Of a stretch of 64,000 nt of DNA, positions 32,917 to 42,392 are shown in pieces. The translations under genes and the position numbers were made by a program. The DNA is from Aquimarina megaterium XH134. Its GTDB lineage: Bacteria > Bacteroidota > Bacteroidia > Flavobacteriales > Flavobacteriaceae. Location: contig NZ_JACB01000039.1 of assembly GCF_000520975.1 (NCBI RefSeq), forward strand, positions 54,271 through 118,270, given 5' to 3'. Under the pieces are notes generated by a model. It worked only from the letters and a program-made list of their open reading frames with translations, did no database searches and was not told where the DNA came from. How positions within the stretch are numbered: the stretch's first letter is position 1; each line of letters starts with the position of its first letter.

Positions 32917-33691
32917 GATTTTAAAATATAGTTTTTACGACCTTATTCGTAGCCGATGGAGTTATGTGTACTTGCTTTTTTATTTAGCATTGGGATTTGT
33001 ATTATTATTCCTGAATAATGATTTGTCTAAAGCTGTAATCACTTTGATGAATGTGATTATCATTCTTGTTCCTCTTATCGGAACCATTTTTGGAGTAATG
33101 TATTATTATAATTCTAAAGAATTTACAGAATTGCTTTTGGCACAACCCATTAAAAGATCATCTATATTTCTTGGGCAATACCTGGGAGTAGCACTTTCTC
33201 TTTCTATGAGTTTGATAATAGGGTTAGGGTTACCATTTACTATGTATGGTCTCTTTCAATCGAATACCATTTGGGAATTTTTATTACTTCTCATTACAGG
33301 TACATTTTTGACATTAATTTTTACTGCATTGGCATTTAACATTGCACTGTATAATGAAAATAAGATAAAAGGGTTTAGTTATGCTATTTTACTTTGGTTA
33401 TTTATGGCAGTAATCTATGACGGTCTTTTTTTAATGTCGTTAATCATGTTTGAGTCATATCCATTAGATAAATTTTCAATAGGAGTAACCTTATTTAACC
33501 CTATTGATTTATCCAGGATTTTGATCTTATTGAAACTTGATATTTCTGCTTTACTAGGATATACCGGCGCTGTTTTTCAGAAATTCTTCGGTACTAATTT
33601 AGGAGTAATTTTATCTTGTGTTGCACTTTCTATTTGGGTATTTTTACCTACATTCAACATCTATAGAAAATCTAAGAAAAAAGATTTTTAA
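32909..33691 (+). CDS. nosY: NosY ABC transporter permease
   Basis: The 260-residue protein has six hydrophobic segments of the ABC-2 type, starting MLKILKYSFYDLIRSRWSYVY and including VMYYYNSKEFTELLLAQPIKR, a motif typical of NosY. It forms the membrane part of the NosDFY complex. Confidence 0.93.
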   Translation: MLKILKYSFYDLIRSRWSYVYLLFYLALGFVLLFLNNDLSKAVITLMNVIIILVPLIGTIFGVMYYYNSKEFTELLLAQPIKRSSIFLGQYLGVALSLSMSLIIGLGLPFTMYGLFQSNTIWEFLLLLITGTFLTLIFTALAFNIALYNENKIKGFSYAILLWLFMAVIYDGLFLMSLIMFESYPLDKFSIGVTLFNPIDLSRILILLKLDISALLGYTGAVFQKFFGTNLGVILSCVALSIWVFLPTFNIYRKSKKKDF

Positions 33692-33723
33692 CGCTAGATT
33701 TGTTGTATTGAAGAGACTGTTGC

Positions 33724-34962
33724 ATGATAAATTCAAAACGAGACACCATGATATCACTTGCCTTTTTTCTATTGGCAGCTGCACTTGGTGTTTTTTTAAG
33801 ATTTTTATATGTTTTTGATATATCTGTAGACTATAGATATATTGTACATACTCACTCTCATATTGCATTATTAGGATGGGTGTATATTGGTTTAACAACG
33901 TTGCTTTGTAAATTGTATTTGAAGAAGAGCAATGTTGGTAAGGGATATAGAAATATTTTCTGGTTTACCCAATTTACTTTATTAGGAATGTTGTTTAGCT
34001 TTCCTTTTCAAGGATATGCATTATTCTCGATAACTTTTTCTACACTTTTTCTTTTTGCTTCGTATTGGTTTACCTGGTTTTTTATTAAAAATATACCCGA
34101 GAAGTTTAAGAATACAAAATCCTATAAATGTATAAAGATTTCTTTGTGGTACATGGTTATTTCTAGTATTGGCCCCTGGGCATTAGGAGCGATAATGAGT
34201 ACATTAGGAGCAGATTCTATCTGGTATAGGCTAGCCATTTATTTTTATTTACATTTTCAATATAACGGATGGATGATACTAGCTTTATTTGGGTTACTGA
34301 TTTTTATTCTTGAAAATCAAAAAGTAAGTATCTCTAATAGTGATTTTAATGGCTTCTTCTGGGCAATTAACCTTGGGATTATTTTAAGTTTTTTCCTTTC
34401 GGTATTATGGACTAAACCGGCAAGTATTTATTATATTTTAGGAGGAGTAGGTAGCCTACTTCAGGGTATAGCATTTTTGATATTTATTAAGCTACTAATA
34501 AAATCAAGAACAGTAGTGAGCAATATATTTTCTGGTTTTCAAAAAAAATTATTGAGAACAGTAGGTATTCTGTTACTAATTAAGTTTTTGCTACAGATAG
34601 CCTCTGCTTTTCCTTATGTTGCAAACCTGGCGACTACTATTCTGGATTTTACGATTGCTTATTTACACTGGACTTTTCTAGGAGTAGTAAGTATTAGTTT
34701 ATTTATATTCTTAGATTATTTTAAACTTATTAAGATTCCTAAAAAAGGATATTATATCTATCTTTTTGGGTTTGCTCTCACAGAAATATTGATTTTTTAT
34801 AAAGGGGCAGTTATTTGGCTTGATTTTATTTTTTTCGAACAATATTTTGTTGCACTTTCAATAGCGAGTATCGTGGTTTTGATTGGTATTGGTTTTCTTT
34901 TTATTGCTAATTTAAGATTGGCTGTAAAACATGATTTCAAAAATAGAGATATACTTTCTTAA
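33724..34962 (+). CDS. Polytopic membrane protein ending the nos cluster
   Basis: The 412-residue protein has about 11-12 hydrophobic segments. Histidines sit within helices in YIVHTHSHIALLGWVYIG and LHFQYNGWMILALFG, the spacing seen in heme-binding proteins such as NnrS and in heme-copper oxidase subunit I relatives. The full ligand set of a catalytic heme-copper oxidase is not evident. It follows nosY by 32 bases. Roles in NO stress, heme or copper handling, or electron transfer to NosZ are possible. I can place it only as NnrS-like or oxidase-like. Confidence 0.5.
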   Translation: MINSKRDTMISLAFFLLAAALGVFLRFLYVFDISVDYRYIVHTHSHIALLGWVYIGLTTLLCKLYLKKSNVGKGYRNIFWFTQFTLLGMLFSFPFQGYALFSITFSTLFLFASYWFTWFFIKNIPEKFKNTKSYKCIKISLWYMVISSIGPWALGAIMSTLGADSIWYRLAIYFYLHFQYNGWMILALFGLLIFILENQKVSISNSDFNGFFWAINLGIILSFFLSVLWTKPASIYYILGGVGSLLQGIAFLIFIKLLIKSRTVVSNIFSGFQKKLLRTVGILLLIKFLLQIASAFPYVANLATTILDFTIAYLHWTFLGVVSISLFIFLDYFKLIKIPKKGYYIYLFGFALTEILIFYKGAVIWLDFIFFEQYFVALSIASIVVLIGIGFLFIANLRLAVKHDFKNRDILS

Positions 34963-34996
34963 TATAAAAATTACAGTTTGCAGCTTACATTATTTT

Positions 34997-36625
34997 TTAT
35001 GAACTAGGAATCTGATTTGGTTCTAGTTCGATAATGTACGCATTACTGTCTTCATCTCTTCCGGCAAACCATGTGCTTGTAAATATTATTTTGGTAAAAT
35101 CTCTGTTTACAGATCCTTTTGTTTCTGCCCAGTAATTTTTACCTGGGAATTTTGCATGATCTCCGTAAGTGTTCGAGATATTTAATATTCTTCCGTCTTG
35201 TTTTAATTCTATAGCTATGAGTTTATTTTGAGCCCATCCATTTAGTGGATTCGCACTTGAATAAGTAGATAATAGTGCCCACCCTGGTTTATTGAAAGCT
35301 TTTAAAGAGTAATGATTGGCAGCATTAATTGGTTTGTCACCACCAGAATTATATTGATACAAATGGTTAAACTCTGTTTTTTGATTAGCTTGTATGTCGT
35401 ACATAAAGATTTGACCTTCATTGTCCTGGTAATCTGCAGCGATGTATACATCATGCCCATTAGGGAGAATTCCTAAATCAGAATGCTCAGAAGTTCTATG
35501 CAATTGCACATAAGAAGAAAAATCTCTTGTATATGCACGTGTTCCCACACCATTTTGTGTGCTAGAAGGAACTATATAGTCACCAGAAGGAGACATACTC
35601 ACATGATCTGGTTTATCTCCATAATCTGCTTTGTCCAAGTAGCCTACAATTGCATTCTCTTGCTGATCGTAAACGATTAACCCCAAAAAATGAAGATCAT
35701 TACCAACTACTTTTTCTATCATCAAACCTCGATATCTTCCATCTTTAGAACTGGTTCCTTCGGCTTTTGTCCAGGCTGCTGCTGCATCGGGCCATATCTG
35801 TTTTACCGAAGTCAAACTAGTATTACCATTAATAGAAGCAACTTTTGTAAGATCTATTATTGTTTTAACTTCATCGGTTACTATATCATGTTCATAAAAT
35901 TTAAGTCCAATCCCATTCAAATCTGTGTAAATAACTTTATTAGGATCTGTAAGGTGCCAGTCTATTTCACAATCTGAAGCAGGGCCTTGAAGTTTTTTAT
36001 AATGACTTCCGTCTATATTGTATACATGATGAAACCCATTTTCAGCATAAATTAAAATTTTTGTGTCATCGATATTAAAAGATTGCTTTCTAGAATATTC
36101 ATTAACCATAAAATTTGCCCCAGCACCATCTTGTGATGGATTGGATAATCGTCGTACCGTTGTTTTATAATGAGGGTTTGTATATGATTCACCGGGTAAT
36201 AAAACAGTAGGGAAGTTAAGATCAGATTTTGGATCATAGAAATCATAGCCTTCGATTAGATCAAAACTAGTACTTTCTGCTTCTTTTACAGTAATATTTA
36301 TTTTGGCAGTTATAGGAGTATTTATACCATCTGTAGCAGTTACATTAAGAGTTTCGACACCTACTTGATCAGATATATATTCAATACTATTTTTTTCTGA
36401 TGTAAAAGTAATTTTAGAATCTGGGGTTACTGTATATGTTAGTGTGTTACCAGATGAATTTTTGATATTTCCCAGAATGATTTTTTTAGATTCATTTTGA
36501 ATCGCTGTTATATTTTGATCTTTAAGCCTGTATGAATCGGTATTTCCGTTAATAGGAGTATCATCATTTTTAGAACTACAGGATAAAAATAAAAGAGTTA
36601 ATAAGGGGTATACTAATGTTTTCAT
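34997..36625 (-). CDS. Lipoprotein with Ig-like domain and beta-propeller
   Basis: Starting at the second Met (36625) gives the lipoprotein signal MKTLVYPLLTLLFLSC. The mature protein has a short Ig/cadherin-like domain (about 35-115, with VTATDGINTPITAKINITV) and then a beta-propeller-like region with SMSPSGDYIVPS and LPNGHDVYIAADY, resembling secreted proteins that read sugar polymers or other surface ligands. No catalytic motif is recognised. It is convergent with the nos cluster and separate from it. Confidence 0.6.
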   Translation of the reverse strand: MKTLVYPLLTLLFLSCSSKNDDTPINGNTDSYRLKDQNITAIQNESKKIILGNIKNSSGNTLTYTVTPDSKITFTSEKNSIEYISDQVGVETLNVTATDGINTPITAKINITVKEAESTSFDLIEGYDFYDPKSDLNFPTVLLPGESYTNPHYKTTVRRLSNPSQDGAGANFMVNEYSRKQSFNIDDTKILIYAENGFHHVYNIDGSHYKKLQGPASDCEIDWHLTDPNKVIYTDLNGIGLKFYEHDIVTDEVKTIIDLTKVASINGNTSLTSVKQIWPDAAAAWTKAEGTSSKDGRYRGLMIEKVVGNDLHFLGLIVYDQQENAIVGYLDKADYGDKPDHVSMSPSGDYIVPSSTQNGVGTRAYTRDFSSYVQLHRTSEHSDLGILPNGHDVYIAADYQDNEGQIFMYDIQANQKTEFNHLYQYNSGGDKPINAANHYSLKAFNKPGWALLSTYSSANPLNGWAQNKLIAIELKQDGRILNISNTYGDHAKFPGKNYWAETKGSVNRDFTKIIFTSTWFAGRDEDSNAYIIELEPNQIPSS

Positions 36626-36631
36626 AATCAT

Positions 36632-37010
36632 GGGGATTTGTATGAGTAGACAAATTATTATTCTAGTATTGTAATCTATACCCTGTTTTCAGTGAAATTG
36701 ATAAACTTCAATTTAATGCAGTTAGTGAAGTCTGAAAAATGTAAGAGGTTTAATACAAATCCATGATTTAGACCCACCTAGAAAATAACTCTTAATGCTT
36801 TGCTAAAGTTTAGTTAAGCGAGAAAAATTGCATTTTACGTTTCTATACTTAAAAGAAATCTATGGGTTAGATCTATACAATATTAGAGTGACATTATTAT
36901 CACAAACATTTTTATGTCAGTTCCGAAAAATGAAACTGAGACCTATTATTATTGCAATGTGAAAATTGAATGTAGAAACCATATAAATACACAAAAACAA
37001 AACATTGAAA
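36632..37010. other. Intergenic region, 379 bases, between divergent genes
   Basis: No gene is seen. It must contain promoters for the propeller lipoprotein (minus) and the outer-membrane protein (plus), but I see no convincing TAnnTTTG pair or strong palindrome. A GTGA-N8-TCAC pair at 36888-36903 has the wrong spacing for an FNR or CRP site. Confidence 0.5.
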
Positions 37011-38264
37011 ATGAAAAAACAATCACTTTTATTTCTATTAATGATCTTAAGTCTTACCGGTTATGCTCAAATTAAATTTGAACAAGGGTATTTTATTGAT
37101 AATAATGGAACAAAAACAGAATGCCTTATAAAAAATGTAGATTGGCATGATAACCCCAGCCAGATTGAATATAAAGTAAGTGAAGGTGCTAAGGCTAAGA
37201 TGGGCTATATAAAAAATATTAAAGAATTTGCAGTTTCTGATCTAAAATATGTAAGAGAAACTGTAAATATTGATATGTCGAGTGAGGAATTAAATCATTT
37301 AAGTGCTACTAAAAACCCTGAATTCAAAGAGGCAACTTTATTTCTGAAACATATAGTACAAGGTGCAGCGAATCTATATCAATACGAAGAAGGAAACTTA
37401 ATTAGATATTTTTACCAGGTAGGTGATAAGGATATACAGCAGTTAATCTATAAAACGTATAGAGTTACACAAGAAATAGTAAACGGAGTAGCAAAAGAAA
37501 GAACTAATAAAATTGATAAGAATAATCGATATAAACAGCAGCTTTGGACAGATGTTAAATGTGATAACATCAAGGAAAGCGATGCAGTAAAGGCAAACTA
37601 CAAGAAAAATAGTTTAGTAAAGTATTTTGTAAAATATAATAAATGTAAGGATCCAAGTTTTGTAAATACTCGTAAACAAGAAGATAGAGATTTGTTTAAC
37701 CTTACTATTAGACCAGGGATTATTTTTTCGACTCTTTATGATTCAAAAGAAACAGGAAGTATTTCTGGTTTGGGTGATTTTGAAAGTAAAACAAATTTTA
37801 GATTTGGGATTGAAGCAGAGTTTATTTTACCTTTTAATAAAAATAAATGGGGAATATTTATAGAACCTACTTATCAATCGTATAAATCAAATCTAGAAAT
37901 TGAAGAAACAACCTTTATTGGTACAAATACCAGGACTTTTACTGTAGACTATAAATCTATAGAATTACCCATAGGTTTAAGACATTATCTTTTCTTGAGT
38001 GATAAATCCAAACTATTTATTAATGCCGCATATGTAGTAGATTTTGAATTTGATTCTACATTTCAAGAAGAAATTAATGGTATTACTAAAACTAAAGATT
38101 TTAGAACAAGGACTAACGTTTTAGGGGGTATTGGGTATAAATATAATAATCGATATAGTATAGAAGCTCGTTATGGAATGGGCCGTAAATCTGGTAAAAT
38201 TTTTAGTACCAGCTCATATAGTTATAGATCTTTTTCATTAGTCTTAGGGTATTCACTATTTTAA
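37011..38264 (+). CDS. Secreted protein with C-terminal outer-membrane beta-barrel
   Basis: The ATG at 37011 (MKKQSLLFLL) is preferred over an in-frame TTG at 37005. The product of 417 residues has a signal peptide ending in TGYAQ and an N-terminal domain of about 190 residues starting IKFEQGYFIDNNGTKTECLI, as in other Bacteroidota surface proteins. A C-terminal barrel-like half follows (TIRPGIIFSTLYD, then WGIFIEPTYQSYK, ending RSFSLVLGYSLF). It resembles PorT/OmpW-like barrels. Function unknown. Confidence 0.7.
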   Translation: MKKQSLLFLLMILSLTGYAQIKFEQGYFIDNNGTKTECLIKNVDWHDNPSQIEYKVSEGAKAKMGYIKNIKEFAVSDLKYVRETVNIDMSSEELNHLSATKNPEFKEATLFLKHIVQGAANLYQYEEGNLIRYFYQVGDKDIQQLIYKTYRVTQEIVNGVAKERTNKIDKNNRYKQQLWTDVKCDNIKESDAVKANYKKNSLVKYFVKYNKCKDPSFVNTRKQEDRDLFNLTIRPGIIFSTLYDSKETGSISGLGDFESKTNFRFGIEAEFILPFNKNKWGIFIEPTYQSYKSNLEIEETTFIGTNTRTFTVDYKSIELPIGLRHYLFLSDKSKLFINAAYVVDFEFDSTFQEEINGITKTKDFRTRTNVLGGIGYKYNNRYSIEARYGMGRKSGKIFSTSSYSYRSFSLVLGYSLF

Positions 38265-38302
38265 AAATACTTTTCGAAAGAAAAATATTGATAAATAAAA
38301 GA

Positions 38303-38333
38303 AAAACTCAGGAACATACTCCTGGGTTTTTTT
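38303..38333 (+). terminator. Intrinsic terminator
   Basis: The stem AAAACTCAGGA pairs with TCCTGGGTTTT (one G-T wobble) around a 6-base loop and is followed by T. It ends the outer-membrane protein transcript. Confidence 0.85.
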
Positions 38334-38450
38334 GATTCTGGTAGTTGGTTGTGTTTCAGAATTTCTTAAATTTTTGATAAGAATTTTTTATGTATTTCTT
38401 CGTTCTTGTATTTAGTTGTACATTAGTCCCACACCTCAAAACCTAAAATT

Positions 38451-39035
38451 ATGTCAGAGTTTTGGCTTTATATAAAGCTGGGTTTTGGTCACGTGCTAGA
38501 TTGGCATGCTTATGACCATATTTTGTTTTTAATTGCACTAACAGTTGGGTATACTTTTGATAACTGGAAACGTATTTTATTACTGGTTACCATATTTACA
38601 GTAGGACATACATTGTCTTTGTTTTTGGCAGCATATAATGTAGTGTCAGTAAATTCGAGATTGGTAGAATTCTTGATTCCTTTAACCATTTTGATTACAG
38701 GATTGTTTAATGTATTTACTGCAAAAAATACTTCAAAAAATAGTAAAGTAGGAATCTTATACGGAGTAACTCTTTTTTTTGGATTAATTCACGGATTAGG
38801 GTTTTCTAGTTATTTTAGAGCAATTAGTAGTAATGTGAATTCTAAAATTTTACCCTTAATCGAGTTTGCATTAGGGGTCGAAGCTGCACAGATTATTATT
38901 GTTTTATTAGTTCTTATAGTTAGCTTTATATTTCAGACCTTTTTTCGATTTTCAAAACGAGATTGGATACTTGTTGTTTCTTCTATTGTAATAGGGATGG
39001 TAATCCCCATGCTTATTGCAAATAAAATTTGGTGA
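38451..39035 (+). CDS. HupE/UreJ-like membrane protein
   Basis: The 194-residue protein has six to seven hydrophobic segments with in-membrane histidines in GFGHVLDWHAYDHILFL, FTVGHTLSL and FFGLIHGLGFSSYF. This is the pattern of the HupE/UreJ_2 family, linked elsewhere to nickel or other metal uptake. No hydrogenase or urease gene is near. Substrate unknown. Confidence 0.75.
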   Translation: MSEFWLYIKLGFGHVLDWHAYDHILFLIALTVGYTFDNWKRILLLVTIFTVGHTLSLFLAAYNVVSVNSRLVEFLIPLTILITGLFNVFTAKNTSKNSKVGILYGVTLFFGLIHGLGFSSYFRAISSNVNSKILPLIEFALGVEAAQIIIVLLVLIVSFIFQTFFRFSKRDWILVVSSIVIGMVIPMLIANKIW

Positions 39036-39087
39036 ATAAGTAGTGATTAGGGTTGTATTTGCCACATCGTAATAATATATTCGTACT

Positions 39088-39101
39088 TTGATTGTTATCA
39101 A
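39088..39101 (+). promoter_or_regulatory. FNR-consensus palindrome before the dCMP deaminase gene
   Basis: TTGATTGTTATCAA is a perfect TTGAT-N4-ATCAA palindrome 20 bases before the start. It overlaps TACTTTG, a possible -7 element, so bound protein would repress rather than activate. It may be a chance match. Confidence 0.3.
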
Positions 39102-39121
39102 TACACTAGTCATTCTATTTT

Positions 39122-39553
39122 ATGTCAAAAAAAAAACAACTGAAGTACGATAAAGCCTATCTAAGGATTGCAAGAGAATGGGGGAAATTATCTCATTGTG
39201 AAAGAAAAAAAGTTGGTGCGGTTATTGTAAAGGATAGAATGATTATTTCAGATGGATTTAATGGAACCCCAACAGGTTTTGAGAATCCATGTGAAGACGA
39301 AGAAGGATATACAAAGTGGTATGTATTGCATGCAGAAGCAAATGCGATTTCTAAAGTAGCTTCATCTACTCAATCGTGTAGAGGAGCGACATTATATATT
39401 ACATTATCACCATGTAAGGAGTGTAGTAAATTGATTCACCAGGCAGGAATAAAACGCATAGTGTATCAAATTGGTTATAAAGATGACTCTGGTTTGCAGT
39501 TTCTTGCTAAAGCTGGAGTAGAAATAGAACAGATTACGGATTTAGAAGAATAA
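39122..39553 (+). CDS. dCMP deaminase-family protein (ComEB-like)
   Basis: The 143-residue zinc enzyme has the deaminase motifs HAEANAI (His ligand and catalytic Glu) and SPCKECSKL (two Cys ligands), with the deoxycytidylate-deaminase features SHCERKKVGAVIVKD and FNGTPTGFENPCE. It would convert dCMP to dUMP for thymidylate synthesis. Its stop codon overlaps the next start by one base. Confidence 0.9.
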   Translation: MSKKKQLKYDKAYLRIAREWGKLSHCERKKVGAVIVKDRMIISDGFNGTPTGFENPCEDEEGYTKWYVLHAEANAISKVASSTQSCRGATLYITLSPCKECSKLIHQAGIKRIVYQIGYKDDSGLQFLAKAGVEIEQITDLEE

Positions 39554-41136
39554 TGGGATATTCAAAAAAATACTTGCCTTTGTTTTTGGGTTTGGCTGTA
39601 GGGGCCGGAGTATTTTTGGGTAGTAAACTTGATTTTAGCAACCCTTCGGCAAAGCTATTTTCTTATAACCCCAAAAAAGAAAAACTAAATAGGCTTATTG
39701 ATTATATAGATTATGAATATGTAGATGAAATCAATACCGATAGTATTGTAGAAGTTACAGTAAACAGGATATTAGAAAACCTGGATCCTCATTCGATATA
39801 TATCCCATCAGAAGAACTTGAAGGGATTACAGAGAATATGCAAGGAGATTTTATTGGTATAGGGGTGAGTTATTATCCTTATAGAGATACAATATCTGTG
39901 ATTAATACTATAAAAGGAGGACCGAGTGAAAAATCGGGAATTAAGGCAGGAGATAGAATATTAATGGCAGATAGTGATACTTTGTATGGAGAACGCTTAA
40001 TAAGAGATGGATTAGCAAATAGATTAAAAGGCGAGCTAAACAGCCAGGTGCAACTTAGAGTGTATAGAAAAGGCAAAGGAATATTTGATGTAGTTGTAAA
40101 AAGAGGGCGTGTGCCTATACAAAGTGTAGATGCAGCCTATATGTTGGATGATAAAATGGGATATGTAAAAGTAAATCGTTTTGCAGAAACAACTTACAAA
40201 GAATTTAAAATAGCATTAGATGAACTAATAGACGAAGGAGCCGAAAATATGGTAATTGATCTTCGTGATAATGGAGGAGGATTTATTGCTCCGGCTCTAA
40301 AAATGGCAGACGAATTTTTGAAGGATGATGTGCTGATTATGTTTACCAAAAATAAAAAAGGAGCTATCGAAAATAATTTTGCTACCAATAAAGGAAGTTT
40401 TGAACAAGGAAAAGTTTACGTGCTAATCAACGAAAACTCTGCCTCTGCCAGTGAAATTTTTGCAGGAGCAATTCAAGATAATGATAGAGGAGCTATCGTT
40501 GGTAGACGTTCTTACGGAAAAGGTCTCGTGCAAAGAGAAATGGCATTAGGAGACGGTAGTGCAATACGATTAACAATTTCAAGATACTATACGCCTACCG
40601 GGCGGTCGATACAAAAACCATATGCCAACGGAAATAAAGAATATTTTAATGAGTATATGGAGCGATATAAAAATGGAGAATTGCAGAATGCAGATAGTAT
40701 TCAGGTAGCAGATTCTTTAAAATTTAAAACTCCTGGAGGTAAAATTGTTTATGGAGGTGGAGGTATTATACCAGATATATTTGTTAGTAAAGATACAACA
40801 CGTGTTGGTGAAACATTAGATTATATGTTACGTTCTGGCCGTATGGGAGGATATGTATTTGAAGAACTAGATAAAAACAGGTCGTATTATAATGATTTAT
40901 CTGAAAATGAGTTTAATGAAAAAATTAATATAGAGGATACCTTTGCTGAAGATTTTTTAAAATATTCAAGGCAAAGAGGGATAGAAATTGAGTTGAAAAA
41001 TTATGAAGCTCAATTAAAAAAATATTTGAAAGCGACAATGGCGCAACAATTATTTGGAACTGGGGCTTTTGAAAGGATTATAAATAAAGATGATGCAATG
41101 ATTAATAAAGTATTGTCACTTTCTAAAAAAGAATAA
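39553..41136 (+). CDS. S41-family carboxy-terminal processing protease
   Basis: The 527-residue protein has an N-terminal membrane anchor or signal (FLGLAVGAGVFLG), a PDZ domain (about 95-180, with KGGPSEKSGIKAGDRIL) and the S41 peptidase core. The catalytic Ser is in NENSASASEIFAGA and the Lys in RRSYGKGLVQ. It acts in the periplasm on C-termini. It is translationally coupled to the deaminase gene, a pairing that looks like genome economy rather than shared function. Confidence 0.93.
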   Translation: MGYSKKYLPLFLGLAVGAGVFLGSKLDFSNPSAKLFSYNPKKEKLNRLIDYIDYEYVDEINTDSIVEVTVNRILENLDPHSIYIPSEELEGITENMQGDFIGIGVSYYPYRDTISVINTIKGGPSEKSGIKAGDRILMADSDTLYGERLIRDGLANRLKGELNSQVQLRVYRKGKGIFDVVVKRGRVPIQSVDAAYMLDDKMGYVKVNRFAETTYKEFKIALDELIDEGAENMVIDLRDNGGGFIAPALKMADEFLKDDVLIMFTKNKKGAIENNFATNKGSFEQGKVYVLINENSASASEIFAGAIQDNDRGAIVGRRSYGKGLVQREMALGDGSAIRLTISRYYTPTGRSIQKPYANGNKEYFNEYMERYKNGELQNADSIQVADSLKFKTPGGKIVYGGGGIIPDIFVSKDTTRVGETLDYMLRSGRMGGYVFEELDKNRSYYNDLSENEFNEKINIEDTFAEDFLKYSRQRGIEIELKNYEAQLKKYLKATMAQQLFGTGAFERIINKDDAMINKVLSLSKKE

Positions 41137-41154
41137 CTTATATCTAATATATAT

Positions 41155-41460
41155 ATGTCAGAATTTGAAGAATATCTAGTAGCTATTGCAATATGCTCCC
41201 CGCTTTTTTTCTTTATTATAGCAGTTGCTTTTAGGTTGTTAGATAATAGTGCTTCTATTTTTTTAAAGCATGATATATTAGTTGATACCTCTTATGTTTC
41301 TGGTGATATAATAAGAGAGCATATTCATAGTTCTGAAGATTTAAAACTTAAAAAATCTTTAAAGAAAGCACTGTTGTTTAGAAAACTACATAACTTTTTT
41401 ATGATCCTAATGGTAATTTCAATTCCACCAGTGATTATTGCCTGCTTCTTTGTGTTTTAA
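41155..41460 (+). CDS. Small membrane protein, function unknown
   Basis: The 101-residue protein has hydrophobic segments at both ends (about 7-27 and 78-100) and a charged middle (SGDIIREHIHSSEDLKLKKS). It follows the S41 protease by 18 bases and may be cotranscribed. No family is recognised. Confidence 0.55.
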   Translation: MSEFEEYLVAIAICSPLFFFIIAVAFRLLDNSASIFLKHDILVDTSYVSGDIIREHIHSSEDLKLKKSLKKALLFRKLHNFFMILMVISIPPVIIACFFVF

Positions 41461-41484
41461 ATGTATTGCTATTAGAAACAAAGT

Positions 41485-41685
41485 TTAGTTTCCTCTTTTT
41501 TTCTTCTGAATATTTCTAGAAACCAATAAGATTGTCATTAACATAACAACACAAGCAGAAGAAAAAATACCAATAAGAGCTGTTTTACTATCACCAATCA
41601 ATAAATTATCAAAATCTAGATAGGTTATATTATAAATAATTAAACCTGTAGCAATAGTAATTAATAGGTATATAAAATATTTCAT
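41485..41685 (-). CDS. Small two-helix membrane protein
   Basis: The 66-residue product has two hydrophobic segments (YFIYLLITIATGLIIYNI and IGIFSSACVVMLMTILLVS) and a basic C-terminus (RNIQKKKRGN). It lies 11 bases downstream of the MarC gene on the same strand and may be translated from its mRNA. No family recognised. Confidence 0.5.
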   Translation of the reverse strand: MKYFIYLLITIATGLIIYNITYLDFDNLLIGDSKTALIGIFSSACVVMLMTILLVSRNIQKKKRGN

Positions 41686-41696
41686 TTGTTTTAAAA

Positions 41697-42278
41697 CTAA
41701 ATAGTGGTTAATAGCTCTTTAATATTTGCTGTAAATAATTTAACTGCAATAGCCAGCAAAATTACCCCAAATATTTTCCGTATCACATTAATTCCTTGCT
41801 TACCAAGTACTTTTTCTATTTTTCCAGAGGATTTTAGAACAATATATACAAAGATAATATTAATTAGTATCGCTATTATTATATTAATTGTGTGATACTC
41901 TGCTCGTAAAGATAAGATTGATGTCATAGTACCTGCTCCTGCAATAAGAGGGAAAGCAAGTGGAACTACAGCTGCGGTTTCTGGCTCATCGTCTTTATAT
42001 AATTGAATACCTAATATCATTTCTATAGCTAAAAAGAAAATAATGAAAGAACCTGCAACAGCAAAAGAATTAACATCTATACCAATTAGACTCAGGATTT
42101 CTTTTCCTACAAATAAGAAAAGAATCATTAAGATTGCTGCTACAATAGAAGCCTTTTCACTTTGTACATGGCCTACTTTTTTACGAAGATCTAAAATAAT
42201 AGGAATACTTCCTATGATATCTATTACGGCAAACAGAACCATACTCGCAGTCAATATTTCTTTAAGGTCAAAGTTCAT
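41697..42278 (-). CDS. MarC-family integral membrane protein
   Basis: The 193-residue protein has six membrane helices in the MarC pattern: LFAVIDIIGSIPIILDL, FAVAGSFIIFFLAIEMILG, VVPLAFPLIAGAGTMTSILSL, and a C-terminal helix ILLAIAVKLFTANI. MarC proteins were once thought to give multidrug resistance, which was not confirmed; the function is unknown. Confidence 0.9.
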   Translation of the reverse strand: MNFDLKEILTASMVLFAVIDIIGSIPIILDLRKKVGHVQSEKASIVAAILMILFLFVGKEILSLIGIDVNSFAVAGSFIIFFLAIEMILGIQLYKDDEPETAAVVPLAFPLIAGAGTMTSILSLRAEYHTINIIIAILINIIFVYIVLKSSGKIEKVLGKQGINVIRKIFGVILLAIAVKLFTANIKELLTTI

Positions 42279-42392
42279 AGTAAGATAGTTTCAAAAATTT
42301 GAGCAAATATAAATAGACTTTATTAAATAAAGGTATTATAAAAAGGTGAATAAATTGTAAAAAATCTCTTGTATAAGAATTATCTTAGCGCC

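Noticed and set aside
36888..36903. GTGA-N8-TCAC palindrome as a possible FNR or CRP site
   Set aside because: FNR- and Crp-type sites have TGA and TCA six bases apart; here they are eight apart, and no -7 element stands at the right distance.
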